Assembly (NCBI GenBank): GCA_046154585.1
Contig: JBJXDX010000091.1
Coordinates: forward strand, 1 to 64,000
Direction: 5' to 3'
Origin: CADEFX01 sp046154585
Lineage (GTDB): Bacteria; Pseudomonadota; Alphaproteobacteria; Rhizobiales; Hyphomicrobiaceae
Length of the DNA stretch: 64,000 nucleotides
Each line of letters begins with the position of its first letter. Position 1 is the stretch's first letter. The notes beneath the pieces were generated by a model that worked only from the letters and a program-made list of their open reading frames with translations, searched no databases and was not told the origin of the DNA. The position numbers and the translations under genes are program-made. This document shows positions 1-8,067 of the stretch, piece by piece.

Positions 1-65
1 CCACGCTCGCGCACCAATCGCACCGCCTCGAGTTTGAACTCCCGGCTGAAGCTCCGTCGTCCCAT
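1..65 (-). CDS. IS3-family transposase OrfA, N-terminal 21 codons only
   Basis: The minus strand from 65 reads MGRRSFSREFKLEAVRLVRE, the usual beginning of the HTH_Tnp_1 (IS3/IS911 OrfA) helix-turn-helix protein, which binds the element ends and is joined to OrfB by programmed frameshifting in intact elements. The ATG follows a strong GGAGGTGGCG ribosome site (66-75). The gene runs off the window edge, so its length, frameshift site and OrfB partner cannot be seen. The family call rests on this short but characteristic N-terminus. Confidence 0.7.
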   Translation of the reverse strand, partial: MGRRSFSREFKLEAVRLVRER

Positions 66-128
66 TCGCCACCTCCAGTCCCATCATGACACCTAAACCA
101 TGTGTCCGTGGAACCGGCAGCAGCTCAA
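1..128 (-). mobile_element. Edge of an IS3-family insertion sequence (continues past the window edge)
   Basis: The minus strand carries the first codons of an OrfA-type transposase with a good ribosome site just before them. Beyond this lies a leader that may contain the terminal inverted repeat. I place the outer end near 118-128, where the minus strand reads TGAGCTGCTGCCGGTTCC, but no second copy is visible to confirm it. Only the left end lies in the window, so intactness cannot be judged. The element sits about 90 bases from a broken tRNA, so this corner looks like a place where mobile DNA has landed more than once. Confidence 0.6.
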
Positions 129-211
129 CTCCTGTGGCAACACAAACCCCTGTGCTCAAATCATGAGGCGGGTAAGGTGTTGATCTCAAAGGAGTGCAGG
201 AGGCCTGGCGC

Positions 212-258
212 GACTACGGATCAGGAGGTCGTGGGTTCGAATCCTTCCCGGCGCGCCA
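212..258 (+). pseudogene. tRNA 3' half (tRNA-Arg(ACG)-like fragment), possible attachment site
   Basis: From 212 the sequence reads as a tRNA from the anticodon loop to the 3' CCA. It has the loop CTACGGA (anticodon ACG), the 3' anticodon strand TCAGG, a variable region AGGTC, the T-loop TTCGAAT in an imperfect five-pair stem, the acceptor strand CCGGCGC, discriminator G and CCA. The 5' half is missing: the bases before 212 do not pair to form a D-arm, anticodon stem or acceptor stem. A 3' half of this kind is the usual footprint of integrases that recombine into tRNA genes. The amino-acid identity is inferred from the loop only. Confidence 0.6.
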
Positions 259-325
259 CTTCGGTACCAAACTGCGAACCCCTAGCTTGGACGCAACGCC
301 TGCCGCAACCGCGCGGCTCCCGACG

Positions 326-1702
326 TCAGAGCTGTCCGCCGTCTCCCCAATTTGCCAGCATGGCGCTGTATTCCGGACTTTGATAGCGGGACAGGAGGAA
401 GGCCGGAGCGTAGTCGGGCAATGGGCCTCCCATGACGTGGCGCGCGAGCAGCTCGCCGCCAGCGCAGGAAGCCATGATACCGAACCCGGAATAAGCGCTG
501 GAAATGTACACCCCTTCGACCGGCAGAGGACCGATGAGCGGCCGGTTCTCGCGGGTCTTGATGTAGTACCCGCCGTCGATATAGGGCCGCACGCCTTTAT
601 CGGCATAGACCTTGAGCGCAGGCACCATAGTGGACATGCCGCGAAGCGCAATCTCGGCATAGTTGGCAGGCTCCGGCAGGGGAAAGACAATCTCGGCCGG
701 ATCGGCATGATGATTGAAGAGGATGATGACGGATGTCCCCGCGCCCGCGCCGTCGGGCCGCCCATGGACACCGAACGGAAACTTCTTCAGCAGCCATTGT
801 CCTTCCTCGTCCTCGGCAAGGGCCGCGCGTTCTTCCTCGCTCCACGGCAGGTATTGCTCGTCGAGCCAGATCAGCATCGGCGCTGAGCGAGGCACGGCGC
901 CGAGCGTGTCGGAAAAGCTGATCTTGTGGTGGCATTCGGCAAAAACCGGCAGATCGATGCCGGCAAGCTGGGCCGCGAGGGTCTTGAGCATAGGTCCCGC
1001 GGCAAGCACGAAACATGTTGCCTCGAGCGACTGGCGTCCGTCTGCTTGCTCGATATGAACTTTGCGGACGCGCCCGCCACCGGTGTCCAGGCCGACGACG
1101 CGGCCACGCAGGATTTTCACCCCGCGCTCACGACCGGCCTCTAGCATCGTCATTCCGAGCTGCTGAGCGCTGAGCCATCCTGCGCGGCGGACATGCGCGA
1201 GGGCTGCGGTCTCAGGTGCCAGATAGGGAAAGTGCCGCCGGATGAGGCTTGGTTCGGTAACAATGTCCGCACCGGTCAACGGTGAATCGAAAGCGTTTTC
1301 CGGCGAGGGCATGTATCCACTCGACGGCGTGTCGTGCAGCCTTGCATCGCCGGCGCCGTTGACTTCGGCCGCTTTCGCCAAGGACAGGATCTGCGGAACC
1401 TTGGCCGTGTCGGCGGTCGCGAACACGTAGCCGCGGCGGTTCATGTGGATGCGGTTGTTCGTGGTACGCGCAATGCCCTCCATGAGGTCGATGCTGCGGT
1501 TCATGAAAGCCGTCATGGCCCGGTCGGGGCCGGGCCACCAGTTGCGGTAGGCTTCGCTCGATTTGTCGGATGTGAGGGAAAGAGGATTGTCGGCTTCGAC
1601 AATCACCACGTTGTCTTGGCCATGCTCGACGGCGAGATAGTATGCGGCGGCGATGCCTGCGATTCCGGCCCCACAAATGACGATCTTGTTCGAAACGGCC
1701 AT
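326..1702 (-). CDS. FAD-dependent oxidoreductase (DAO / sarcosine-oxidase-like), 458 aa
   Basis: A flavoprotein of the D-amino-acid oxidase (DAO) superfamily, which oxidises C-N bonds of amino acids or N-methylated amines. The N-terminus carries the Rossmann FAD-binding motif GAGIAGIAAAYYLA (residues 11-24), followed by the acidic ribose-binding stretch VVIVEAD. The C-terminal GxxP motif appears as RPLIGPLPVEGVYISSAYSG, typical of the family's substrate/FAD domain. No signal peptide is seen, so it is probably cytoplasmic. The start is the ATG at 1702. The gene stands alone between the tRNA fragment and ugd. The substrate cannot be read from sequence; sarcosine, glycine or a D-amino acid are all possible. 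Confidence 0.85.
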   Translation of the reverse strand: MAVSNKIVICGAGIAGIAAAYYLAVEHGQDNVVIVEADNPLSLTSDKSSEAYRNWWPGPDRAMTAFMNRSIDLMEGIARTTNNRIHMNRRGYVFATADTAKVPQILSLAKAAEVNGAGDARLHDTPSSGYMPSPENAFDSPLTGADIVTEPSLIRRHFPYLAPETAALAHVRRAGWLSAQQLGMTMLEAGRERGVKILRGRVVGLDTGGGRVRKVHIEQADGRQSLEATCFVLAAGPMLKTLAAQLAGIDLPVFAECHHKISFSDTLGAVPRSAPMLIWLDEQYLPWSEEERAALAEDEEGQWLLKKFPFGVHGRPDGAGAGTSVIILFNHHADPAEIVFPLPEPANYAEIALRGMSTMVPALKVYADKGVRPYIDGGYYIKTRENRPLIGPLPVEGVYISSAYSGFGIMASCAGGELLARHVMGGPLPDYAPAFLLSRYQSPEYSAMLANWGDGGQL

Positions 1703-1977
1703 GCGACGCCCTGGAAAGGGAAATGAGATGTAGTTGGCTATATCATGCTCAACTTGCGTCGCGTTTCAAAATTTGAGCCTACCGTAAAGGTGTCTACCTG
1801 TGTCTCAGACAGCTCGCTTCGCTTCTATCAATACGATGCCCGATAGCACGAAGCAGCACCAAGAACTTGCGAGAAGGACAGCGACTCACGCCGGCATGGG
1901 GCGCACGACCTGCCCGGCGCGCGCAGGTCCGAGATCGGCGAGGCTGGCACCTATGCTCACCGCATCTGCCGCACGCT

Positions 1978-3288
1978 TCAGATTGGCCCTCGCCCGACGC
2001 TCGTATACGTGAACTCGAGGCGCGCCATCTCATCGGGCCGGTAGATGTTGCGCAGGTCAACCACGACGGGCGCCCTTAGCAGCTTGCGCGCCCGTTTAAG
2101 ATCGAGCGCGCGAAATTCGTTCCACTCGGTAACTATCACCATCGCATCCGCACCCGTGATGCACGCATAGGCGCTATCGCACAACTCCACGCCGGGCAAC
2201 ACCGCACGCGCCTGCTCCGTTCCCTCCGGATCGTAGCCGCGCACATGCGCACCCGCATCCTGCAAGGCCGTGGCGATGGCAATGGACGGCGCCTCGCGCA
2301 TGTCATCCGTGTTCGGCTTGAACGTGAGACCCAGCATGGCAATGGTCTTGTCACGCACGTTGCCGCCGCAGGCCGCGATCACCTTGCGGCCCATGGCGCG
2401 CTTGCGCTGCTCGTTGACCGCCGCCACGGTTTCGACGATGCGCGTCGGCGCATTGTAGTCCTGCGCCGTCTTGATCAGCGCCATCGTATCTTTGGGAAAG
2501 CACGAGCCGCCGTAGCCCGGCCCCGCGTGCAGGAACTTGGAGCCGATGCGGTTGTCGAGGCCGATGCCGCGTGCCACCTCCTGCACGTTGGCGCCCACCT
2601 GCTCGCACAGATCCGCGATTTCATTGATGTAGGTGATCTTCACCGCCAGGAACGCGTTCGCCGCGTACTTGATCAGCTCCGACGTGCGGCGGTCCGTGAA
2701 CATCAGCGGCAACTGGTTGAGGTACAGCGGGCGATAGACCTCCGTCATGAGATCACGGGCGCGCTGGCTGTTGGCGCCGATCACGATGCGATCGGGCCGC
2801 TTGAAATCCTCGATGGCCGAGCCTTCGCGCAGGAACTCCGGGTTTGAAACCACGTCGAACGCCAGCTCGGGCCTGGTCTTGCGCACGATGCGCTCGACCT
2901 CGTCGCCGGTGCCGACTGGCACAGTCGACTTCGTCGCCATCACCAGCCCGTCTTTGGCGCACTCGGCCACCTCCTTGGCCGCCTGATACACATACGAGAG
3001 ATCCGCGTGTCCGTCGCCGCGCCGCGACGGCGTGCCGACAGCCAGAAACACCACGTCGGCATCCGCCACCGGCGCCGCCAGCTCCGTCGTGAACGTCAGC
3101 CGCCCGGCCTCAACGTTTGCCGCCACCAGGGTATCGAGGCCCGGCTCGTAGATCGGAATCACGCCCGCCTTCAGCTTGGCAATCTTGTCGGCATCCTTGT
3201 CGACGCAGATGACCTCGTGGCCGAAATCGGCAAAGCAGGCTCCCGAAACGAGCCCCACATACCCCGAACCGATCACAACAATACGCAT
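1978..3288 (-). CDS. ugd: UDP-glucose 6-dehydrogenase, 436 aa
   Basis: Oxidises UDP-glucose to UDP-glucuronate with two NAD+, supplying uronic acid for exopolysaccharide or lipopolysaccharide. The length is normal for the bacterial enzyme. The NAD-binding Rossmann motif GSGYVGLVSGACFA is at residues 7-20, the central dimerisation helix region follows, and the catalytic cysteine lies in GPGYGGSCFPKD. A C-terminal UDP-binding domain completes it. The start is the ATG at 3288, with GAGG upstream. The gene follows tsaD on the same strand after a 35-base gap and could be co-transcribed with it, though there is no functional link. No polysaccharide cluster is present in the window. Confidence 0.95.
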   Translation of the reverse strand: MRIVVIGSGYVGLVSGACFADFGHEVICVDKDADKIAKLKAGVIPIYEPGLDTLVAANVEAGRLTFTTELAAPVADADVVFLAVGTPSRRGDGHADLSYVYQAAKEVAECAKDGLVMATKSTVPVGTGDEVERIVRKTRPELAFDVVSNPEFLREGSAIEDFKRPDRIVIGANSQRARDLMTEVYRPLYLNQLPLMFTDRRTSELIKYAANAFLAVKITYINEIADLCEQVGANVQEVARGIGLDNRIGSKFLHAGPGYGGSCFPKDTMALIKTAQDYNAPTRIVETVAAVNEQRKRAMGRKVIAACGGNVRDKTIAMLGLTFKPNTDDMREAPSIAIATALQDAGAHVRGYDPEGTEQARAVLPGVELCDSAYACITGADAMVIVTEWNEFRALDLKRARKLLRAPVVVDLRNIYRPDEMARLEFTYTSVGRGPI

Positions 3289-3323
3289 GCGTTAGTCCTC
3301 GAACTTATCCGCGCTCTCGATCG

Positions 3324-4418
3324 TCAGGCCTTCACGCCGAGCCGCCCCGAGCCGATGGCCGGCACGGCATCCGCATCGAGAGGCCAGCGCGCGCGCGCCG
3401 AAAACGTTAATGAGTCCGTGCGCCCGTTTACCAGATGCTGTAGCCCCGCCCATGCAATCATAGCGCCATTGTCGGTGCAAAGAGTTGGCGGAGGGATAAA
3501 GATCTGGCATCCTTCCTCAGTGGCCAGGGCCGTTAACCCCGCTTTGAGACGGACGTTGGCGGCGACCCCTCCCGCCAGCACGAGCGCACTCCGGGCTGGA
3601 GGCTCATAACGCTCGCGCGCTATTCTCAAGGCACAACGTGTCCGGTCTACGACAACGTCGGTGACCGCGACCTCAAAGGCAGCGCACAGGTCGGCAACAT
3701 CCTTCGGGCTCAGCGGCGCCAGCCTTTCGGCCTGTTGGCGAATGGCCGTCTTGAGGCCCGCAAACGAGAAATGCGGCTCGCTGCGTCCCAGCATCGGGCG
3801 CGGCAGTGTTAATCGCAAAGGATCGCCGGCCGCAGCCGCCCTCTCGACGGCCGGACCTCCCGGCATGCCGAGGCCAAGCATCTTGGCAGTCTTGTCGAAC
3901 GCCTCGCCAAGCGCATCGTCGATGGTCGTTCCCAGCCGCTCGTAGCGGCCGACCCCGAGCACGAGTTGCAGCTGCGTATGCCCCCCCGATACGAGCAGCA
4001 GCAGATAAGGCGGCGCAACCCCGTCAGTCAGCCCTACGGTCAGCGCATGGGCTTCGAGATGGTTCACCGCGACCAGGGGAAGCCCCCGTGCCAACGAAAT
4101 CGCCTTGGCCGTCGTCAAGCCCACGATCAGCCCGCCGACGAGCCCTGGGCCAGCCGTCGCTGCCACACCGTCGAGGTCATTCCACCCCACGCTCGCCGTC
4201 GCCATCGCCTCGCCGATGATGGTGTCGAGGCATTCGACATGCGCCCGTGCCGCGATTTCCGGCACCACGCCGCCATAGTCCCTGTGCCGCTCCCACTGCG
4301 AGCGCACCACGTTCGACAGAATACAGCCGCGCCCCGCCGCGTCGCGCCCAACAACGGCCGCCGCCGTCTCATCGCAACTCGTCTCGATGCCGAGCACAAG
4401 CATGTCACGGTCATGCAT
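3324..4418 (-). CDS. tsaD: tRNA N6-adenosine threonylcarbamoyltransferase TsaD, 364 aa
   Basis: Transfers the threonylcarbamoyl group to A37 of ANN-decoding tRNAs, acting with TsaB and TsaE in the cytoplasm. It is an ASKHA-fold protein starting LVLGIETSCDETAAAVV, with the metal-binding HxxxH in NHLEAHAL, the conserved VSGGHTQL block and the C-terminal segment around CTDNGAMIAWAG. I chose the ATG at 4418; the ATG at 4403, directly before LVLGIETS, is an equally reasonable start. The extra N-terminal residues in the longer frame do not look real. It is transcribed divergently from hemC across 119 bases, a conserved arrangement in alphaproteobacteria. Confidence 0.95.
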   Translation of the reverse strand: MHDRDMLVLGIETSCDETAAAVVGRDAAGRGCILSNVVRSQWERHRDYGGVVPEIAARAHVECLDTIIGEAMATASVGWNDLDGVAATAGPGLVGGLIVGLTTAKAISLARGLPLVAVNHLEAHALTVGLTDGVAPPYLLLLVSGGHTQLQLVLGVGRYERLGTTIDDALGEAFDKTAKMLGLGMPGGPAVERAAAAGDPLRLTLPRPMLGRSEPHFSFAGLKTAIRQQAERLAPLSPKDVADLCAAFEVAVTDVVVDRTRCALRIARERYEPPARSALVLAGGVAANVRLKAGLTALATEEGCQIFIPPPTLCTDNGAMIAWAGLQHLVNGRTDSLTFSARARWPLDADAVPAIGSGRLGVKA

Positions 4419-4537
4419 TGACGGTTTGCCTGCGCCCAAGAGTAGAGCTGCCGGAAGGGGTTTGCGGTTGCGAAGCGCCACGGGCTACAAGGGGTCTGGC
4501 GCCCGGTTGGCTGGGCGTAGCACTGGAAACCGGCACC

Positions 4538-5467
4538 GTGCAAGCAGTGAGACGACGCATCGGCACCCGCGGCTCGCCCCTGGCGCTCGCACAGGCGCGC
4601 GAGGTGCGCCGCCGCCTTGCCCATGCGCACAACCTGCCGGAATCGGAGTTTGAGATCGTCCCCATCACGACGTCCGGCGACCGCATCCAGAACCGGCCGC
4701 TGTCGGAGGCCGGCGGCAAAGGCCTGTTTACCAAAGAGATCGAGGAGACGCTTCTCGGCAGGACAATCGATCTTGCCGTCCACTCCGCCAAGGACATGCC
4801 GACAATTCTGCCGGATGGCCTCGTGATCGCCGCCTATCCACCCCGCGAGGACCCCCGCGACGCCTTCATCAGCGCACGCCATGCGGCGCTCGAAGCCCTC
4901 CCGCAGGGAGCGATTGTCGGCACGTCTTCCCTGCGGCGGCAGGCACAGGTACTGCGCCGCCACCCGCATCTCCGCGTCGTCGGTCTGCGCGGCAATGTCG
5001 AGACCCGTTTGCGCAAGCTCGAGGCCGGCGACGCCGATGCCACGCTGCTGGCGTGCGCAGGCCTCAATCGTTTGGGGCTGCAGCATCGGATCACCGCTCC
5101 CGTTGCGGTCGATGTCATGCTGCCGGCTGTCGCCCAGGGTGCCATCGCCCTCGAAATCCGCGCCGACGACGATGCCACCGCCGCGCTGCTCGGCGCCGTC
5201 GCCCACCAGGAAACGGCCATCTGCGTCACCGCCGAGCGCGCCTTCCTCGCCAAACTCGACGGCTCCTGCCGCACGCCCATCGCCGGCCTCGCCGTGCTGA
5301 GCAACGGCCGCCTGCGGCTGTCGGGAGAGATCCTGACGCCCGATGGGACACAATCCCACGCGTCCAGCCGAGAAGGGTTGCCGCAAGAAGCCGTTCGCAT
5401 GGGCGAGGATCTGGCCGCGGAGCTTCTCGGCCGCGCCGGTCCCGATTTCTTCCGGGCGCCCGCCTGA
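4538..5467 (+). CDS. hemC: Porphobilinogen deaminase (hydroxymethylbilane synthase), 309 aa
   Basis: Polymerises four porphobilinogens into hydroxymethylbilane in haem and cobalamin synthesis. The N-terminal block IGTRGSPLALAQA is diagnostic. The active-site DLAVHSAKDMPT and the arginine-rich GTSSLRRQAQ stretch are present, and the dipyrromethane-cofactor cysteine is in LDGSCRTPIAG. Length matches the family (about 310 aa). There is no ATG at the right place: I use GTG 4538, with GTG 4547 as the alternative. The stop overlaps the hemD start by one base (TGATG), so the two are translationally coupled. Confidence 0.95.
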   Translation: MQAVRRRIGTRGSPLALAQAREVRRRLAHAHNLPESEFEIVPITTSGDRIQNRPLSEAGGKGLFTKEIEETLLGRTIDLAVHSAKDMPTILPDGLVIAAYPPREDPRDAFISARHAALEALPQGAIVGTSSLRRQAQVLRRHPHLRVVGLRGNVETRLRKLEAGDADATLLACAGLNRLGLQHRITAPVAVDVMLPAVAQGAIALEIRADDDATAALLGAVAHQETAICVTAERAFLAKLDGSCRTPIAGLAVLSNGRLRLSGEILTPDGTQSHASSREGLPQEAVRMGEDLAAELLGRAGPDFFRAPA

Positions 5468-6201
5468 TGCGTCTGCTCGTCACCCGGCCTGAGCCCGATG
5501 CCATGAAGCTTGCTGGCCGGCTCGAACAGGAGGGCCATGAGGTCGCCGTCGAGCCGCTGATGCGTCTGACGCTGGACGACACCGATCCCATCGATCTCGA
5601 TGGCGCTTCCGCGCTCATCGCCACAAGCCGCAACGCGCTGAGGGCTCTGCGCGCCTCGCCAGCGCTCGCCGAAGCGCGCCACATCCCCATTTTCGTCGTC
5701 GGCAAGGCCACGGCGGCCGAGGCACGCAGCCTGGGCTTCAAGCGTATCCTGGTCGGGGCAGGGCAAGCCGCCGATCTCGTACCCGCCATCGCAGCGACCC
5801 AGGACTCCACGGATGGCCTGCTCGTTCACCTTGCCGGCGAAACCCTGGCCTTCGACCTCAAATCCGAGCTCGAGCTGCTGGGATTCAGGGTCTTGCAGAT
5901 CACGGTGTACCGCATGGAGGCCACCGAGGCCTTTTCCGCGTCAACCATAGACGTTTTCGCCGACGAGAAGATCGATGGCGTCATCTTGATGTCACCGCAA
6001 ACCGCCCGGATCTACGCCCATCTCGTGGCCCGGCATCGGCTGGCCTATGCAATTCCTAAAATTGTGCATTTCTGCATGTCCGCCGCGATCGCCGGAGGAC
6101 TCGCAACCCTCGGCCAGGTCCGGGTCGCCATTCCCGACCGGCCGACGGTGGAGGGCCTGCTTGCCGAGATTGAGTTGACGGCGGCACACTGGGACGAGTA
6201 G
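5467..6201 (+). CDS. hemD: Uroporphyrinogen-III synthase, 244 aa
   Basis: Cyclises hydroxymethylbilane with inversion of ring D to uroporphyrinogen III, the step after HemC. The protein begins MRLLVTRPEPDAMKLAGRL, the usual HEM4-domain start, and has the two-lobed HEM4 layout with weak sequence conservation typical of this family. The lobe-2 region around ILMSPQTARIYA and the C-terminal IPDRPTVEGLLAEI fit family members. The reading frame is open far upstream, but the ATG at 5467 overlapping the hemC stop is clearly the start. It is the second gene of the hem operon, with 81 bases before the next start. Confidence 0.9.
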   Translation: MRLLVTRPEPDAMKLAGRLEQEGHEVAVEPLMRLTLDDTDPIDLDGASALIATSRNALRALRASPALAEARHIPIFVVGKATAAEARSLGFKRILVGAGQAADLVPAIAATQDSTDGLLVHLAGETLAFDLKSELELLGFRVLQITVYRMEATEAFSASTIDVFADEKIDGVILMSPQTARIYAHLVARHRLAYAIPKIVHFCMSAAIAGGLATLGQVRVAIPDRPTVEGLLAEIELTAAHWDE

Positions 6202-6282
6202 CTCATCGCCTTTGAGGCAAGCCAAAGATGCGGGCGCCGGTGCGGCTGAGCAAAGACGGCGTTGGTGCAGGAGGTCAAGGCT

Positions 6283-8067
6283 ATGACCGATAAGCAAGAC
6301 CCGCCGCCGAAGGGTCCGGACAAGCGCGGTAACGACAGCGCCGGCGCCAAGCGCCCCTACGCAACCCTCGATCTCAAAGCAACCGAGGTCCCGACGTCAA
6401 CTTCGCCCGGCGCACAGCCCGCTGACGCAGCCAAGCCAGCGGCCAAACCAACAGCCGCGACCGGCACGGCCGCCGCCAGTGCAAAAGACGACCAGGCCGC
6501 GGCCGCCGCCCGTGTCGCGGCAGCCGCCGCTGCCGTCGCGACATCGCGTCCGGACGCCCGCGCCGTTCCACACATCACGACCGCTGCGCCCAGTCGGAAC
6601 GCAGACCTGGACATGAATGCAGATGCGGACGCAGCACCACCGAAGGATTGGAGCAGCTATGCGTCGCACGCAGCCGCAGGCATCGTCGGCGGCCTCCTCG
6701 CCTTGACGGGCGGCCTGTTGCTGGCGCCGTCGCCACGGGATACGCGACCGGCTGGTGCCGATGCCGCATTGGTCCAGGCCATGGGCAGCAGGATTGCTGC
6801 GTTGGAGCAAGTCAAGCAGGGCGCGTCGGCGGCCACGTTCCCGCCCGATGCCGCGCGACGCCTGACCAGCCTCGAGTCCGGCCTCGCCCAGGTCGGCGAA
6901 CTCAATCGCGCTATTGCCGCGCTGCGCGAGTCCCAGGCCAAGCTCAGCGAGCAAGGCGAAGCGGTGCGCGCCTCGCTCGCCCGGTCTCCCGATCTTGAAG
7001 TGGCAGGCCGCATCGACAAACTGCAGGAGCAGTTCACGTCGCTTGCCGCGATGGCCGCGGCCGATCCCCAATCGGCAGGACGCATCCCGCAGCTGGCTCA
7101 GGTCCTTGGCAAGATCAACGATCTTGAATCAGCCTTGAACACCCGCCTTGCGACCTTGCGCAAGGACATCTCGCAGGAACTGGAAACCCGCACCGCATCG
7201 GTCGCCGAAGCCAGCGAGGCCGCCAAGTCCGGCGTTCAGCGCCTCGATCGTGATGTCGCCGGCAGCCGCGCCGAGACGGCGCGCATCGGTCAACGGGTTG
7301 ACGTGCTGAAGTCCGGCACGGACCGCCTCGACCAGAGCCTGCGCATGCTCCAGGGCGACACCGCAGCCCTCAAGGCTGCCGTCGATGGCCTGGAAGGCCA
7401 GCTCAAGAGCACAGCCAAGCCCACCGACGTCGCCTCGGCCGTCGCCCCGCTGTCGGCCAAAGTCGCGGCAATCGAGGAGAGCCTGCAAGGCGTGGTCCGG
7501 GCCGACGGCGATCGCAAAACCGCCGCCGAGCGCATCGTCCTCTCGCTCGAGCTCGGTAACCTCAAGCGCGCCCTCGACCGCGGCGGCAGCTATGCAGCCG
7601 AGTTGGCGGCCGTGAAAAAGCGCGGCGGCGCGAGCTTCGATCTCGGTGCCCTGGAGCGCTATCAGCACGACGGCGTGCCGCTCGAGACCGAACTCGCGGG
7701 GGAATTCCGGACCGTCGCCAACGCCATCATCGACGCGGACGCGGAACAACCCAACGCCTCGCTCATGGATCGCTTGCTGTCAGGCGCCCGCACCATCGTG
7801 CGGGTCCGCAAGGTCACACATGCCCCAGGCGACACCTCCACCGAAGCCGTCGTCGGCCGCATGGAACTGGCCCTCAAGGAAAACCGCTTGAGCGACGTTC
7901 TCGCCGAAGCCGGCAAGCTCTCGCCTCGTGCCGCCATTCCCGCCCAGGACTGGCTGAAGAAGGTGGAAGCGCGGCAGGCCGTCGCGACGTCGCTTGCCGC
8001 CGTCGACGCCGCGCTCAAGGCCTCTCTCGTCAATGCGCCGGCTGCCGATCAGAAGGGACAACGGTAA
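6283..8067 (+). CDS. Mitofilin/Mic60-like inner-membrane protein of the hem operon, 594 aa
   Basis: An alphaproteobacterial membrane protein of the mitofilin (COG4223) type, related to Mic60 of mitochondrial cristae. It has a low-complexity Ala/Pro/Thr-rich cytoplasmic N-terminus (about residues 1-120), one transmembrane segment (AAGIVGGLLALTGGLLLA, about 128-146), then a long, mostly helical coiled-coil periplasmic region and a C-terminal mitofilin-signature region. I use ATG 6283, preceded at good distance by AGGAGG (6269-6274), rather than the upstream TTG or GTG. It lies between hemD and hemY, as in many relatives, and its stop overlaps hemY (TAATG). A role in membrane or envelope architecture is inferred from family knowledge. 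Confidence 0.85.
   Translation: MTDKQDPPPKGPDKRGNDSAGAKRPYATLDLKATEVPTSTSPGAQPADAAKPAAKPTAATGTAAASAKDDQAAAAARVAAAAAAVATSRPDARAVPHITTAAPSRNADLDMNADADAAPPKDWSSYASHAAAGIVGGLLALTGGLLLAPSPRDTRPAGADAALVQAMGSRIAALEQVKQGASAATFPPDAARRLTSLESGLAQVGELNRAIAALRESQAKLSEQGEAVRASLARSPDLEVAGRIDKLQEQFTSLAAMAAADPQSAGRIPQLAQVLGKINDLESALNTRLATLRKDISQELETRTASVAEASEAAKSGVQRLDRDVAGSRAETARIGQRVDVLKSGTDRLDQSLRMLQGDTAALKAAVDGLEGQLKSTAKPTDVASAVAPLSAKVAAIEESLQGVVRADGDRKTAAERIVLSLELGNLKRALDRGGSYAAELAAVKKRGGASFDLGALERYQHDGVPLETELAGEFRTVANAIIDADAEQPNASLMDRLLSGARTIVRVRKVTHAPGDTSTEAVVGRMELALKENRLSDVLAEAGKLSPRAAIPAQDWLKKVEARQAVATSLAAVDAALKASLVNAPAADQKGQR

Noticed and set aside
4127..5386. Long minus-strand frame spanning hemC and tsaD ends
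   Set aside because: Antisense to hemC, no motif; overlaps the well-supported tsaD and hemC.
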